Both the position numbers and the translations under genes were made by a program. Positions 34,001 through 41,755 of a stretch of DNA of 64,000 bases are shown here, piece after piece. The stretch is taken from assembly GCA_900764105.1 (NCBI GenBank), contig CAAFMS010000006.1, positions 81,179 through 145,178 of the forward strand. The letters run 5' to 3'. Below the pieces are notes generated by a model that searched no databases, was not told the DNA's origin, and saw nothing but the letters and a program-made list of their open reading frames with translations. Numbering within the stretch: position 1 is the stretch's first letter; the number at the start of each line of letters is the position of its first letter. This DNA comes from Clostridia bacterium (GTDB taxonomy: Bacteria > Bacillota > Clostridia > Christensenellales > Borkfalkiaceae).

Positions 34001-35023
34001 TTTTCAAACCCTCTCGATATGTTCCGCAAAGACGGCGATATGTGGAGAACTTACAACTTAAAGAAATTATTTACCCGAGACGTAAAAGGGGCGTGGGATT
34101 GTTCGCGTATCGCGAGAATAAAGAGTATCTGCGGAAGCCATACGATGGCGGTTACGAGATATGCGTATTGCAATAAAGGCGAGTTTTATAATCAGACCGT
34201 TTACGGTAAGGACGACGCGGGCGTTTCTTCGCCGAGAAAATCGAACGGACCGCTTTCCGATACGAAAAAATACGGCGGGTACAAATCGCAGACGACGGCT
34301 TATTTTGCGATCGTGTCGTCATTAGACAAAAAGGGTAACAGGGTAAAAACGATAGAGGCCGTTCCCGTACTCGTCGCATATCGTTTAAAGAATAACCCGA
34401 AAGCGGTCGAGGAATACTTTAACTCGTATTTAAAGTCTCCGGAAATTCTTATCCCGAAAATTAAAAATAAACAACTTGTTTCGTATAACGGTTCGTATGC
34501 TTATATTGCGGGGGTAACAGGAAATCAAATTATTCTTCACAATGCGGCGGAGTTGTTTACGGATAATAAAACGGACGAATATGTAAACGAACTTTTAAAG
34601 ATTGTAGATATGGACGCTAAGAAGATGCTTGTCGGCGACGAACCTCGATACGTTACAAAAACTAATCGTTACAAGAAAGAAAAAGTTGTTATAGATAAAG
34701 AGAAAAACTTAGAATTATACAGTCGCTTAAAAGATAAATTATCCGATAAAATTTATTCGGGTTTGTCTGCTTTTTCAACATTTGCTAAAAATATGGAAAG
34801 CGGCGAAGAAAAATTTAAAGAGTTAGCGATAGTCGAACAGGCGAAAACGCTTATTCAGATTTTAAAAATGTTTAAATGTAATGCAGAAACGTCTGATTTG
34901 AAATTTATCGGGGGAAGTTCTCGCAGCGGTACGGTTTCTATCAATAAGAAAATCGACGGAGTGAATTTTGAGATAATTCACCTTTCGCCCGCAGGGCTTC
35001 GCGTTATCAAAAACAAAGTATAA
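31019..35023 (+). CDS. cas9: CRISPR-associated endonuclease Cas9 (type II-A)
   Basis: An RNA-guided DNA nuclease of 1334 residues. RuvC-I is YLGTDIGTNSVG with catalytic Asp9. The Arg-rich bridge helix follows (RRNFRTSRRRLERRKQR). RuvC-II is IFVEVTREE with Glu762. The HNH domain has YDVDHILPRTFIKDDSLDNK with His847. RuvC-III is HHARDAYLN with His977 and Asp980. Length and spacing are close to S. pyogenes Cas9. The C-terminal 260 or so residues would be the PAM-interacting domain; their DNA looks more AT-rich than the rest. The ATG at 31019 has AAAAGG nine bases upstream. All catalytic residues are intact, so an active enzyme is expected. The PAM cannot be read from sequence. Confidence 0.97.
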   Translation: MEKFYLGTDIGTNSVGIACTDENYELIRAKGKDCWAVRLFDESKTAETRRNFRTSRRRLERRKQRISWLQALFAPYINDETFFIRLNNSQFLPEDKDEILQADKNALFGDEGYTDKDYHAEFPTIYHLREKLIEGGKYDLKLYYLAIHHIVKYRGHFLFEGATMEEIRDIKRLFENLNSVWEATYAENVPHINLAKSDEAKEILLDTKKGLRDKQIALEKLFGENTALMKESIKAMLGGKISPETLFGEEYKEEKSFSFKDMDEEAFDALQSTYGDNFECLNALRSIYNFVAFEKLLCGHKNISSAMIAVYNKHAADLSLLKSFIRSERPNDYNKIFKSTIEKANYVNYIGYTKKGGEKKKVAKCKSDDEFFAYMKKYLSSLDDIKDGATRDKILGEIENGSFLPKILHSDKGLFPRQVNEAELKAIASNMVKYYPETKEIADKIIPLFEYRIPYFVGPLAGVNSWAVRKSGEITPWNIGEKIDLAASNEEFMRKMTSKCSYIFGEDVLPKCSIIYQKFDVLNQLNKLRVNDRPLTVDLKKGIFDELFLKYPKVSDKKIKDYLIRNGHFSPTDGEITLSGKDGEFKASMSSYIQLKRVLGDFVDKDLKNGGEVCENIILWHTLNTDKKIVYDLIEKRYKNIPEIADNVKALKGLSFKNFGRLSKKFLVDLYSADNETGELVNILDVLYETNENLNEILNDEKYAFGKLVDEANGAADSKITYEDIEKLYISPAVRRGIWQTVTMIDEYVEAIGRTPDKIFVEVTREEGVKGDAGRTQPRKRQLQEKYKNISETYADVISELGDEKYSDMKLRQERLFLYFRQLGRCMYSGQRIDLDRLDTDTYDVDHILPRTFIKDDSLDNKVLVLRSKNAEKADRYPLPQGFSGQQDFWKMLLDKNLIAKTTYDRLTRTEPLGDNDYKDFINRQKVITDQTVKAVAELMKRKYPTAKIVYSKAKNVNDFKNKFDIFKCRETNDLHHARDAYLNVVVGNVYDTVFSNPLDMFRKDGDMWRTYNLKKLFTRDVKGAWDCSRIARIKSICGSHTMAVTRYAYCNKGEFYNQTVYGKDDAGVSSPRKSNGPLSDTKKYGGYKSQTTAYFAIVSSLDKKGNRVKTIEAVPVLVAYRLKNNPKAVEEYFNSYLKSPEILIPKIKNKQLVSYNGSYAYIAGVTGNQIILHNAAELFTDNKTDEYVNELLKIVDMDAKKMLVGDEPRYVTKTNRYKKEKVVIDKEKNLELYSRLKDKLSDKIYSGLSAFSTFAKNMESGEEKFKELAIVEQAKTLIQILKMFKCNAETSDLKFIGGSSRSGTVSINKKIDGVNFEIIHLSPAGLRVIKNKV

Positions 35024-35028
35024 CCGCC

Positions 35029-35907
35029 ATGGGATTCAGAACGGTCGTAGTCAATTCGCGTTCCAAACTCGAATACAGATTGAATTATTTAGTCGTCAGA
35101 GGCGAGACGGAAAAACGCGTGTTTATAAATGAAATAAATACGCTTATTGTGCAAAGCACAGCCGTTTCGCTGACTGCCGCCCTTTTGTCCGAACTCGTGA
35201 AAAATAACGTTAAAATTATTTTTTGCGACGAAAAATGTAACCCCGCCGCCGAGTTGCTTCCGTATTATTCTGCCCACAACACTTCAAAAAGAATTAAAAT
35301 TCAGACGAAGTGGAGCGACGAAATAAAAGGGGAAGTATGGAAAAGAATAATACGCAGAAAAATTCTGACCGAAAAAGAAGTCCTTTTTCGACGCGGATAT
35401 TCGGACGAAGCGGAAATTCTTGCGGCATACTCGGACGAAGTCGAAAGGGGAGACTTGACGAACAGAGAAGGGCATGCGGCTAAGGTCTATTTTAACCGCA
35501 TCCTCCCCGACGGCGAGACGAGGAGGAGCGGCGGCTTTTTAAACGGTTGTCTGAACTACGGCTATGCGGTACTTTTGTCGGCGATAAATCGCGAAATCGC
35601 GGCGAGCGGATATTTAACTCAGATAGGGATATGGCATGACAACGAGTTTAATCAGTTTAATCTCGGTTCAGACCTTATAGAGCCGCTGCGAACGGTTGTT
35701 GACGAGACCGCTCTCAAAATTGAAAACGGGGATAAGGGGTTTAAACGTATTATGGCGAACGTTTTAAATCTCGAAGCGAAATTTGACGGAAAACAAACGA
35801 CTTTCGACGTCGCGTTAAGGCAATACGTCAGGAGCGTTTTGTTTGCCTTGGAAACGGGCGACGCCGACGCGGTTAAATTCCCCGAAGAAGTAAAATTATA
35901 TGAATAA
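35029..35907 (+). CDS. cas1: CRISPR-associated endonuclease Cas1 (type II)
   Basis: The 292-residue integrase of spacer acquisition. The type II form is recognisable from MGFRTVVVNSRSKLEYRLNY, the helical lobe with NREGHAAKVYFNRILP (metal-binding Glu) and GIWHDNEFNQFNLGSDLIEP with the conserved His and Glu/Asp ligands. It starts five bases after cas9 and overlaps cas2 by eight bases, so the adaptation genes are translated together. It acts as a Cas1-Cas2 heterohexamer, helped in II-A systems by Cas9 and Csn2 for PAM choice. Confidence 0.96.
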   Translation: MGFRTVVVNSRSKLEYRLNYLVVRGETEKRVFINEINTLIVQSTAVSLTAALLSELVKNNVKIIFCDEKCNPAAELLPYYSAHNTSKRIKIQTKWSDEIKGEVWKRIIRRKILTEKEVLFRRGYSDEAEILAAYSDEVERGDLTNREGHAAKVYFNRILPDGETRRSGGFLNGCLNYGYAVLLSAINREIAASGYLTQIGIWHDNEFNQFNLGSDLIEPLRTVVDETALKIENGDKGFKRIMANVLNLEAKFDGKQTTFDVALRQYVRSVLFALETGDADAVKFPEEVKLYE

Positions 35908-36220
35908 TAAATTTATGAGGTTATTATTGTTTTTTGATTTGCCCGTCGAAACTTCCAAGGACAGACGAGAATACTCGCGGTTTCATAAGTTTTTGATTAA
36001 AAACGGGTTCATAATGATGCAAAAATCGGTGTATTCCAAACTTGTTATAAACAACGTGACGAGCGCGGCGGTTAAAGATAAGGTTTCAAAAAATCTGCCG
36101 CCCGTCGGAATTATTGAAATGCTGGAAGTTACCGAGAATCAGTTTTCGCGGATAGACTATCTTGTCGGCGAAAAACAAACGCTTGTCGAAGAGAGTATGG
36201 ATAGATTGATTGAATTATGA
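35900..36220 (+). CDS. cas2: CRISPR-associated protein Cas2
   Basis: A 106-residue ferredoxin-fold subunit of the adaptation complex. MRLLLFFDLPVETSKDRREY carries the first strand and Asp typical of the type II group, followed by SRFHKFLIKNGFIMMQKSVY. It overlaps cas1 by eight and csn2 by four bases. Confidence 0.95.
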   Translation: MNNKFMRLLLFFDLPVETSKDRREYSRFHKFLIKNGFIMMQKSVYSKLVINNVTSAAVKDKVSKNLPPVGIIEMLEVTENQFSRIDYLVGEKQTLVEESMDRLIEL

Positions 36221-36912
36221 TAAAGGTATCGAACGTAAAATTTGAAACGCCGATTACGCTTGAAAGCGATTCGCCCTTCGTCGTTTACGTTGAAAATCCG
36301 AGCGAATTTTTTTGTCTTGTACAAGACCTTCGCTGTGCTTTCGACGGAAGCGAAAGCGAATTTTCGTTTTGGGAAAAAGACGCCGAGATTTCGGCTGAAA
36401 AGAAGGGGGAAATCATATTAAGCCCGTTTTTCTTCGACATTGCGGATAAAAAAATTATCTCGCTGCTGCATAAACGATTAAACGACGAATTTTTGAGTGG
36501 CGATTATATCGTCAGATTCAACGAAATAACCTCAATGACGGAAAGTTTTTTATACGATTTGTTTTCACGCGTGGACTTTTCGATTGATTTTAACGAATTA
36601 ACGCTGACCGATCTTTTAAAAGCGGTCGGAGTGAAACCGTCGAACGACTACGCAACCGTTCTCGAAAAAATCGTTTGCTACATAAATATTTACGCCGAAC
36701 TTAAAAATATATCGTTTTTTGTCTTGGTCGGAATAAAAACGGTGCTTTCCGACGAGGAAATTATGGAATTATATAAGCATTGTTCTTTGCAAAAGATTAG
36801 TTTATTACTTATCGAAGGGGGAAGGGCGAGAAAAACTCTTGAAAACGAAAGAATAATAATCGTTACGGAGGACCTATGCGAAATAGTTGCAAATATCGAC
36901 GAAAAGCGTTAA
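36217..36912 (+). CDS. csn2: CRISPR-associated protein Csn2 (type II-A marker)
   Basis: A 231-residue DNA-end-binding ring protein needed for spacer acquisition in type II-A systems. Visible family features are the N-terminal KFETPITLESDSPFVVYVEN, the central GEIILSPFFFDIADKKIISL and the C-terminal strand ISLLLIEGGRARKTLENERI preceding the last helix. It has the size of the short Csn2 group (about 220 residues). The ATG overlaps the cas2 stop (ATGA). Presence of csn2 instead of cas4 fixes the subtype as II-A. The array promoter lies across its 3' end. Confidence 0.88.
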   Translation: MIKVSNVKFETPITLESDSPFVVYVENPSEFFCLVQDLRCAFDGSESEFSFWEKDAEISAEKKGEIILSPFFFDIADKKIISLLHKRLNDEFLSGDYIVRFNEITSMTESFLYDLFSRVDFSIDFNELTLTDLLKAVGVKPSNDYATVLEKIVCYINIYAELKNISFFVLVGIKTVLSDEEIMELYKHCSLQKISLLLIEGGRARKTLENERIIIVTEDLCEIVANIDEKR

Positions 36913-36981
36913 AATATGGTTAAAGGTTCCTTTAAATACAAAATAACCGCGCGGCGGCGTGAGTTCTTGACCTTATTTGAG
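36887..36981 (+). promoter_or_regulatory. CRISPR leader with array promoter
   Basis: TTGCAA, a 17-base spacer and TAAAAT (36887-36915) lie across the csn2 stop codon and would start pre-crRNA near 36922. The leader ends in ATTTGAG directly before the first repeat, the same leader-anchoring sequence known from streptococcal II-A systems. Confidence 0.7.
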
Positions 36982-37606
36982 GTTTGAGAGCCTTGTTATT
37001 TTGTAATAATCTTAAACAATAAATTTCATCAACCTCACGGTCTTCATGTTTGAGAGCCTTGTTATTTTGTAATAATCTTAAACTTTCATCCTAATGCTAC
37101 CGCTTGGAATTATGTTTGAGAGCCTTGTTATTTTGTAATAATCTTAAACTGGGTCTTTCTTCTGACCTTACTTCTGGTTGTTTGAGAGCCTTGTTATTTT
37201 GTAATAATCTTAAACTTGTTGAAGCGGCTACCGTTAAAGGCGGTGGTTTGAGAGCCTTGTTATTTTGTAATAATCTTAAACCGCAGTCTTTATCCACGTG
37301 AAGACCGCCGTGTTTGAGAGCCTTGTTATTTTGTAATAATCTTAAACGACTCGACGAGCCGAACGCACAAGCCTTTTGTTTGAGAGCCTTGTTATTTTGT
37401 AATATTCTTGAACAGCATTTGCGACGGCGTGATAATGTTCACGGTTTGAGAGCCTTGTTATTTTGTAATATTTTTAAAATATCTTTGCCACAGCCACGAA
37501 GTCCAACAAGTTTGAGAGTCTTGTTATTTTGTAATATTCTTAAACCTTTCAAGGTGCTACTGTTACAGGTTGGAGTTTGAGAGCATTGTTATCTATTTTT
37601 AAAATC
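36982..37606 (+). CRISPR. CRISPR array, type II-A, nine repeats plus degenerate terminal repeat, nine spacers
   Basis: The 36-base repeat starts GTTTGAGAGCCTTG and ends TAATCTTAAAC. Repeats start at 36982, 37048, 37114, 37180, 37246, 37312, 37378, 37444 and 37510, with a broken copy at 37575. Spacers are 30 bases (the last 29) and all differ. Repeats 1-6 are identical; 7-9 carry changes near their 3' end (AATATTCTTGAAC, AATATTTTTAAAA, and AGTC for AGCC), and the last is truncated. Decay at the far end places the newest spacers next to csn2. Orientation agrees with the tracrRNA anti-repeat. No spacer matched other parts of this window by eye. Confidence 0.98.
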
Positions 37607-37613
37607 GAAACTA

Positions 37614-37659
37614 AAAAGGACTACGGTCTGTTTTTTTGAGAACAAATCGTAGTCCTTTT
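37614..37659 (-). terminator. Terminator between the CRISPR array and tyrS
   Basis: AAAAGGACTACG pairs perfectly with CGTAGTCCTTTT. It can stop tyrS on the minus strand and the array transcript on the plus strand (TTTTATTTTA follows). Confidence 0.85.
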
Positions 37660-37673
37660 ATTTTAGGATATTT

Positions 37674-38882
37674 TTATTTCAATGTTACGTTTATATGCAT
37701 TTTTTTGCCCTTGTGCAGAATAAACGAGCCTTTTTCTACTATTTCCGCAGGTAAAGCCATATCGTCTAAAGTAGCCTTCCTTTCGTCGAGCGACACTCCG
37801 CCGCCTTCGATAAGCCTTCTCGCTTCGCCTTTAGACTTCGCCGCTCCCACTCCTACGAGTATATCTAAAAGTCCGTCCGTTTTGCTCGCTTCGTATAAGG
37901 GCATATCTTCCGCGTTGCCGCCGAACGCCGCTTTCGCCTGCCTTCTCGCCGCCTCCGCTTTCTCTTCGCCGTGTACGAGTTTCGTTACTTCATACGCAAG
38001 TCTCTCTTTCGCCGCGTTCATTCTCTCGTCGTTGTATTTCGTAAGTTCCGCGATTTCGTCCATATCCATAAACGTGAGAAGTCGCATACATTCCGCGACC
38101 TTACAGTCCTCCACGTTTCTGAAATACTGATAGAAATCGTATACCGAACACTTGTTTTCGTCGAGCCATAACGCGCCTTTCTGAGTTTTGCCCATCTTCT
38201 TGCCTTCGCTGTTCAAAAGCAGAGTACAGGTAAGACAGAACGCGTCTTTCTGTTCCTTTCTTCTTATGAGGTCTACGCCGGCAAGCATATTCGACCACTG
38301 GTCGTCGCCGCCTACTTCGAGCGAACAGCCGTATTTTTGGTTGAGATACAAAAAGTCGTAACCCTGCATCAGCATATAGTTAAACTCGAAGAAGGTCAAG
38401 CCCTTTTCCATTCTCTGTTTGAAACATTCGGCGGTGAGCATCTTGTTTACGGAGAAGTACACGCCTATGTCTCTCAAAAATTCTATATAATTAAGGTTTA
38501 AAAGCCAGTCCGCATTGTTGGCGATAATCGCGCCTTTGTCCCCGTCGAAGTCGATAAACCGTGACATTTGCTTTTTGAAACAGGCGATATTGTGGTCGAT
38601 TGTCTCCCTCGTCATCATCTGTCTCATATCCGATCTTCCCGACGGATCGCCTATCATTCCCGTGCCGCCGCCGAACAAGGCGATCGGGCGGTGTCCGTAT
38701 CGTTGCATCCAAGCCATAGCCATTATGGGAATGTAGTGTCCGATATGAAGGCTGTCCGCAGTGGGGTCGAAACCGACGTAGAATGTAAGACTTTCGTTTT
38801 CGAGTTTTTTACGGAGTTCGTCGCCGTAAACCGTTTGTTTGATAAAGCCGCGTTCTTCGAGAACGTCCATTACGTTTTTCAC
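37674..38882 (-). CDS. tyrS: Tyrosyl-tRNA synthetase
   Basis: A 402-residue class I synthetase charging tRNA-Tyr. The catalytic domain shows YVGFDPTADSLHIGHYIPIM (HIGH motif), the tyrosine-binding region FNYMLMQGYDFLYL with VGGDDQWSNMLAG, and the KMSKS equivalent GKKMGKTQ. The C-terminal S4-type RNA-binding domain runs from LLDILVGVGAAKSKGEARRL to the end. Length is standard. No T-box leader was found in the 160-base gap upstream. Confidence 0.96.
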   Translation of the reverse strand: MKNVMDVLEERGFIKQTVYGDELRKKLENESLTFYVGFDPTADSLHIGHYIPIMAMAWMQRYGHRPIALFGGGTGMIGDPSGRSDMRQMMTRETIDHNIACFKKQMSRFIDFDGDKGAIIANNADWLLNLNYIEFLRDIGVYFSVNKMLTAECFKQRMEKGLTFFEFNYMLMQGYDFLYLNQKYGCSLEVGGDDQWSNMLAGVDLIRRKEQKDAFCLTCTLLLNSEGKKMGKTQKGALWLDENKCSVYDFYQYFRNVEDCKVAECMRLLTFMDMDEIAELTKYNDERMNAAKERLAYEVTKLVHGEEKAEAARRQAKAAFGGNAEDMPLYEASKTDGLLDILVGVGAAKSKGEARRLIEGGGVSLDERKATLDDMALPAEIVEKGSFILHKGKKMHINVTLK

Positions 38883-38984
38883 TTTGCACCTCTTTGCCGA
38901 AAAAATTGCGAATTTTGGTTACGTATATATTAGCAGTTTTCTTTGTTAAAATCAAGCGAAAAAACGACCGCTTCGGTTATTTCG

Positions 38985-39013
38985 TTTACTTTTTCGTCCG
39001 CCTGTGTTACAAT
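38985..39013 (+). promoter_or_regulatory. Promoter of the GH20 gene
   Basis: TTTACT, a 17-base spacer and TACAAT; AAGGAG then precedes the ATG. Confidence 0.65.
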
Positions 39014-39044
39014 GACCGCAGATAGAGCGTATAAGGAGCGTTAT

Positions 39045-40862
39045 ATGAGAATAATATGCGAGGACGAGAAAATCGTCAAAGGCTTTGAAATTTTTACCAA
39101 GCGTTTTACCTTGCTTGCGGAAAAAACCGTAAGGGCGGCGAAATCCGAGGACGGAAAGACCTCGGCGGAACTTTTAAAAGACGGCAATATCGAGGTTCGT
39201 TATGCGGACAGACTGTCGTTTTTCCGTTCGGTATTCGATTTGGCGGTAACGGGCAAGACCCCCGAAATGAATTACGGGTTTAAAGACCTCGGAATAATGC
39301 TTGATTGCGCGAGAAACGGCGTGCCGACCGTCGATTTTCTGAAAGATTATATTTTATCCGCTGTCGCTTCGGGCTATACCTATTTAGGACTTTACGTCGA
39401 GGACTGTCTCGAAGTCGAGGGCGAACCGAAATTCGGATATATGAGGGGAAGATACACGGAAAAGGAAATCAAGGAGATAGTAGCGTACGCCGACCTCTTC
39501 GGTTTCGAGATCGTTCCGTTCGTTCAGACGCTTGCGCATCTCGAAGGGCTTTTCCGTCATTGGGATCCGTACGTCCGCTACGCGAGAGACTGTTGCGACA
39601 TTCTTTTGATGGACGAACCGTTCGTTTATCAACTTATAGACCGACTTTTCGATACTGTTGAGAGGACTTTCGGCAAGGGTAGAATAAACATAGGTATGGA
39701 CGAGGCGTTTTTGATGACCTTTGGTAAATATCGTACTTTACACGCCGACTACGACAGGGCGGAAGTATTTTCGAGACACGCGGCTAAGGTCTGCGAACTC
39801 GCGGAGAAGCACGGACTTATCCCCGAGGCGTGGGCGGATATGTTCGTATATCATAAGGATAAAGTGACGCTCCCCGATAATCTGTATTTGAGAGTATGGG
39901 ATTACTACCATACGGACGAAAAGACTTACATAGATAAAATCGAAGAGGCGAAAAAACTGACAGGCAAGGTGAAATTCGCTTCGGGAGCGTCGAAGTGGTA
40001 CGGGTTTGCTCCGCATAACGAGTATTCGATGAAAACAATTATGCCGTCGATAGAGGCGTCGAAGGGCAGAACGGACGACTTCCTTCTGACTCTCTGGGGC
40101 GACGACGGGGCGGAATGTTCGCATAACGCCGTGTGGTATTCGCTTATAGAAGCGGCGAACGCGATATACGGCGAAGAATTTGATAAGGCGAACCTCGATA
40201 AAATCGCCGAAACGCTATTCGGGTACAATATGGAGGAACTTCTCGCTTTCGATTTGCCGAACAACGTGTTCGACGAAAAGCCCGAAAAGATAGTAAACCC
40301 GTCGAAGTACCTCTTTTACGAGGACGTGTTTACGGGCAATGCCGACTTTACGGCTTCGGAGGGGTTTGTTCCGTATTTCGCGAAGAACAAAAAAACGCTC
40401 GAAAGACTTGCAAAAAACGGCGGAAGATTAAAGGACGTCTACGCGGAATACGCCGCGCTTTGCGCCGTACTCGAAAAGAAGTGCGGAATGAGGAACCGTC
40501 TCAGACTTGCGTACAAAAACGAGGATAAAAAAGAACTTGTAAAACTTGCGAAAGAACTGAAAGCGATCGCCGTTTTGGTCGAAAAGTTCGAAGCGGTATA
40601 TTTAAACAGATGGCTTAGCGACAATAAGCCGTTCGGCTCCGAGATAATTCAGATAAGAACGGGCGGACTTATAAACAGACTTAATTTCTGCGCGGAAAGG
40701 GTCGAAGCGTTCGCCGGCGGAAAAATCAGACGTATCGAAGAACTCGAACAGGAAGATTTGTCGCCGACTTTAAGAGGCGACAACTACACGGACGCGAGAC
40801 TGTTTTGCAGTTACGAGCAGAACGTGAGTTACTGTATTTTAAGTCACAAATTCTACGGTTGA
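39045..40862 (+). CDS. Glycoside hydrolase family 20 beta-hexosaminidase (GH20C-like, cytosolic)
   Basis: A 605-residue enzyme without signal peptide, expected to remove terminal N-acetylhexosamine inside the cell. After an N-terminal alpha/beta region, the TIM barrel shows DLGIMLDCARNGVPTVDFLK, then GYTYLGLYVEDCLEVEGEPK, then GFEIVPFVQTLAHLE. INIGMDEAF near residue 210 carries the Asp-Glu catalytic pair of GH20. EAWADMFV and LTLWGDDGAECSH belong to the active-site rim. Size and lack of extra modules resemble the GH20C group of streptococci. AAGGAG lies before the ATG. It is monocistronic, and neighbours do not reveal the glycan. Confidence 0.82.
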   Translation: MRIICEDEKIVKGFEIFTKRFTLLAEKTVRAAKSEDGKTSAELLKDGNIEVRYADRLSFFRSVFDLAVTGKTPEMNYGFKDLGIMLDCARNGVPTVDFLKDYILSAVASGYTYLGLYVEDCLEVEGEPKFGYMRGRYTEKEIKEIVAYADLFGFEIVPFVQTLAHLEGLFRHWDPYVRYARDCCDILLMDEPFVYQLIDRLFDTVERTFGKGRINIGMDEAFLMTFGKYRTLHADYDRAEVFSRHAAKVCELAEKHGLIPEAWADMFVYHKDKVTLPDNLYLRVWDYYHTDEKTYIDKIEEAKKLTGKVKFASGASKWYGFAPHNEYSMKTIMPSIEASKGRTDDFLLTLWGDDGAECSHNAVWYSLIEAANAIYGEEFDKANLDKIAETLFGYNMEELLAFDLPNNVFDEKPEKIVNPSKYLFYEDVFTGNADFTASEGFVPYFAKNKKTLERLAKNGGRLKDVYAEYAALCAVLEKKCGMRNRLRLAYKNEDKKELVKLAKELKAIAVLVEKFEAVYLNRWLSDNKPFGSEIIQIRTGGLINRLNFCAERVEAFAGGKIRRIEELEQEDLSPTLRGDNYTDARLFCSYEQNVSYCILSHKFYG

Positions 40863-40912
40863 TACAGATGGGATTTGGGACGAATAACTTATTCGGCTGA
40901 CAGAATAAAAGG

Positions 40913-40938
40913 CGATTAGTTGCCGTATAAGTCGATTA
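40913..40938 (+). repeat. Dispersed intergenic motif, copy 4
   Basis: GATTAGTTGCCG precedes TATAAGTCGATTA. TAGTTG and CGATTA form a six-pair RNA hairpin with two wobble pairs. Confidence 0.6.
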
Positions 40939-40968
40939 TCGGCATTTTTATAACAGAAACAGAAAAAC

Positions 40969-41040
40969 GGGACGTCGAGGGCGCCGTCCCCTACGATATT
41001 TTAAAATGCAGATGCGAAAATAAACGGGACGGTGCCCTCG
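40969..41040. repeat. Dispersed GGGACG...CGTCCC repeat, copy 2, with a partial inverted copy
   Basis: GGGACGTCGAGGGCGCCGTC (40969-40988) is followed by an inverted copy GGGACGGTGCCCTCG at 41026-41040. The first matches the reverse complement of 16327-16347. No gene is visible in this 280-base gap. Confidence 0.6.
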
Positions 41041-41078
41041 GCTAGCCGATAAAAATTAAAATTTAAAATGAAAGTATA

Positions 41079-41141
41079 AAAACCTCTTTTTCGGTCAATG
41101 ATTGTTGCATAAACATTCATAAATCGGAAAAGAGGTTTTTT
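41079..41141 (+). terminator. Terminator-like hairpin enclosing the spoIIR ribosome site
   Basis: AAAACCTCTTTTTCG pairs with CGGAAAAGAGGTTTT; a T-run then ends directly at the spoIIR ATG. The 3' arm contains AAGAGG, the only good Shine-Dalgarno. GCATA and GG-AAAA in this stretch may belong to a forespore sigma promoter. Confidence 0.6.
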
Positions 41142-41678
41142 ATGAAAAAATTTTGCATAACTTTGGAATTACTAATCATAATACTTGTGGCAATAGCGTG
41201 CGGCTCGGGAAGCGGAAATTCAAGCGAAAACGCATATCTCAGGATACACGTTCGCGCTAATTCCGACGAAATAGCCGATCAGAACGTGAAATATATCGTC
41301 AAAGACGAATTAGTCGAATTTTTAACTCCCTACCTTGCGAATTGCCGTTCTAAAAACGAAGCCGCAAAAGTAATAGCCGACTTGAAAAGTAAAACTGAAG
41401 ATAAAATCAATCAAACTTTAAGGAAAAACGGATTTAATTACACCTCAAAAGTGATAATCAGAAACGAAAAATTTCCTACGAGAGTTTACGGAGACTTAAC
41501 TTTGGAAAGCGGCTATTACGATGCGGTTATCGTTGAACTCGGAAAAGCGGAAGGGGCGAACTGGTGGTGCGTCGTCTATCCGCCGCTCTGTTTTTCTTCG
41601 GGCGAGAATATCGAATATCGCTCGAAAATCGCAGACATAATCGCCGAATGGAAGTCGAAAACGAAAAGCGGCCGCTAA
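41142..41678 (+). CDS. spoIIR: Stage II sporulation protein R
   Basis: A 178-residue secreted signalling protein made in the forespore that triggers SpoIIGA to process pro-sigma-E in the mother cell. A hydrophobic signal lies at residues 5-22. The conserved start of the domain is LRIHVRANSDEIADQNVKYI, followed by KDELVEFLTPYL, RVYGDLTLESGYYDAVIVEL and the Trp-rich GANWWCVVYPPLCF, all hallmarks of SpoIIR. The start codon directly follows a terminator-like hairpin that also hides the ribosome site. Two germination genes follow. Confidence 0.93.
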   Translation: MKKFCITLELLIIILVAIACGSGSGNSSENAYLRIHVRANSDEIADQNVKYIVKDELVEFLTPYLANCRSKNEAAKVIADLKSKTEDKINQTLRKNGFNYTSKVIIRNEKFPTRVYGDLTLESGYYDAVIVELGKAEGANWWCVVYPPLCFSSGENIEYRSKIADIIAEWKSKTKSGR

Positions 41679-41755
41679 ATCTTCGCTCCTTATGCGGAAA
41701 ACCGACCGAAATCCTTTTCGATTATATCGGCTATCAAGAAAAGGAGTTAAGAAAA

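Noticed and set aside
36982..37017. Promoter within each CRISPR repeat, as in Neisseria type II-C
   Set aside because: AATAAT with TG before it is present, but the nearest -35-like sequence is only 15 bases away and a better promoter lies in the leader.
37097..37580. Readings on both strands across the array with repeated LRALLFCNN-type peptides
   Set aside because: They are translations of CRISPR repeats and spacers, without ribosome sites.
38883..39044. T-box leader for tyrS
   Set aside because: No T-box sequence or terminator fold in the short upstream gap; the same holds for serS.
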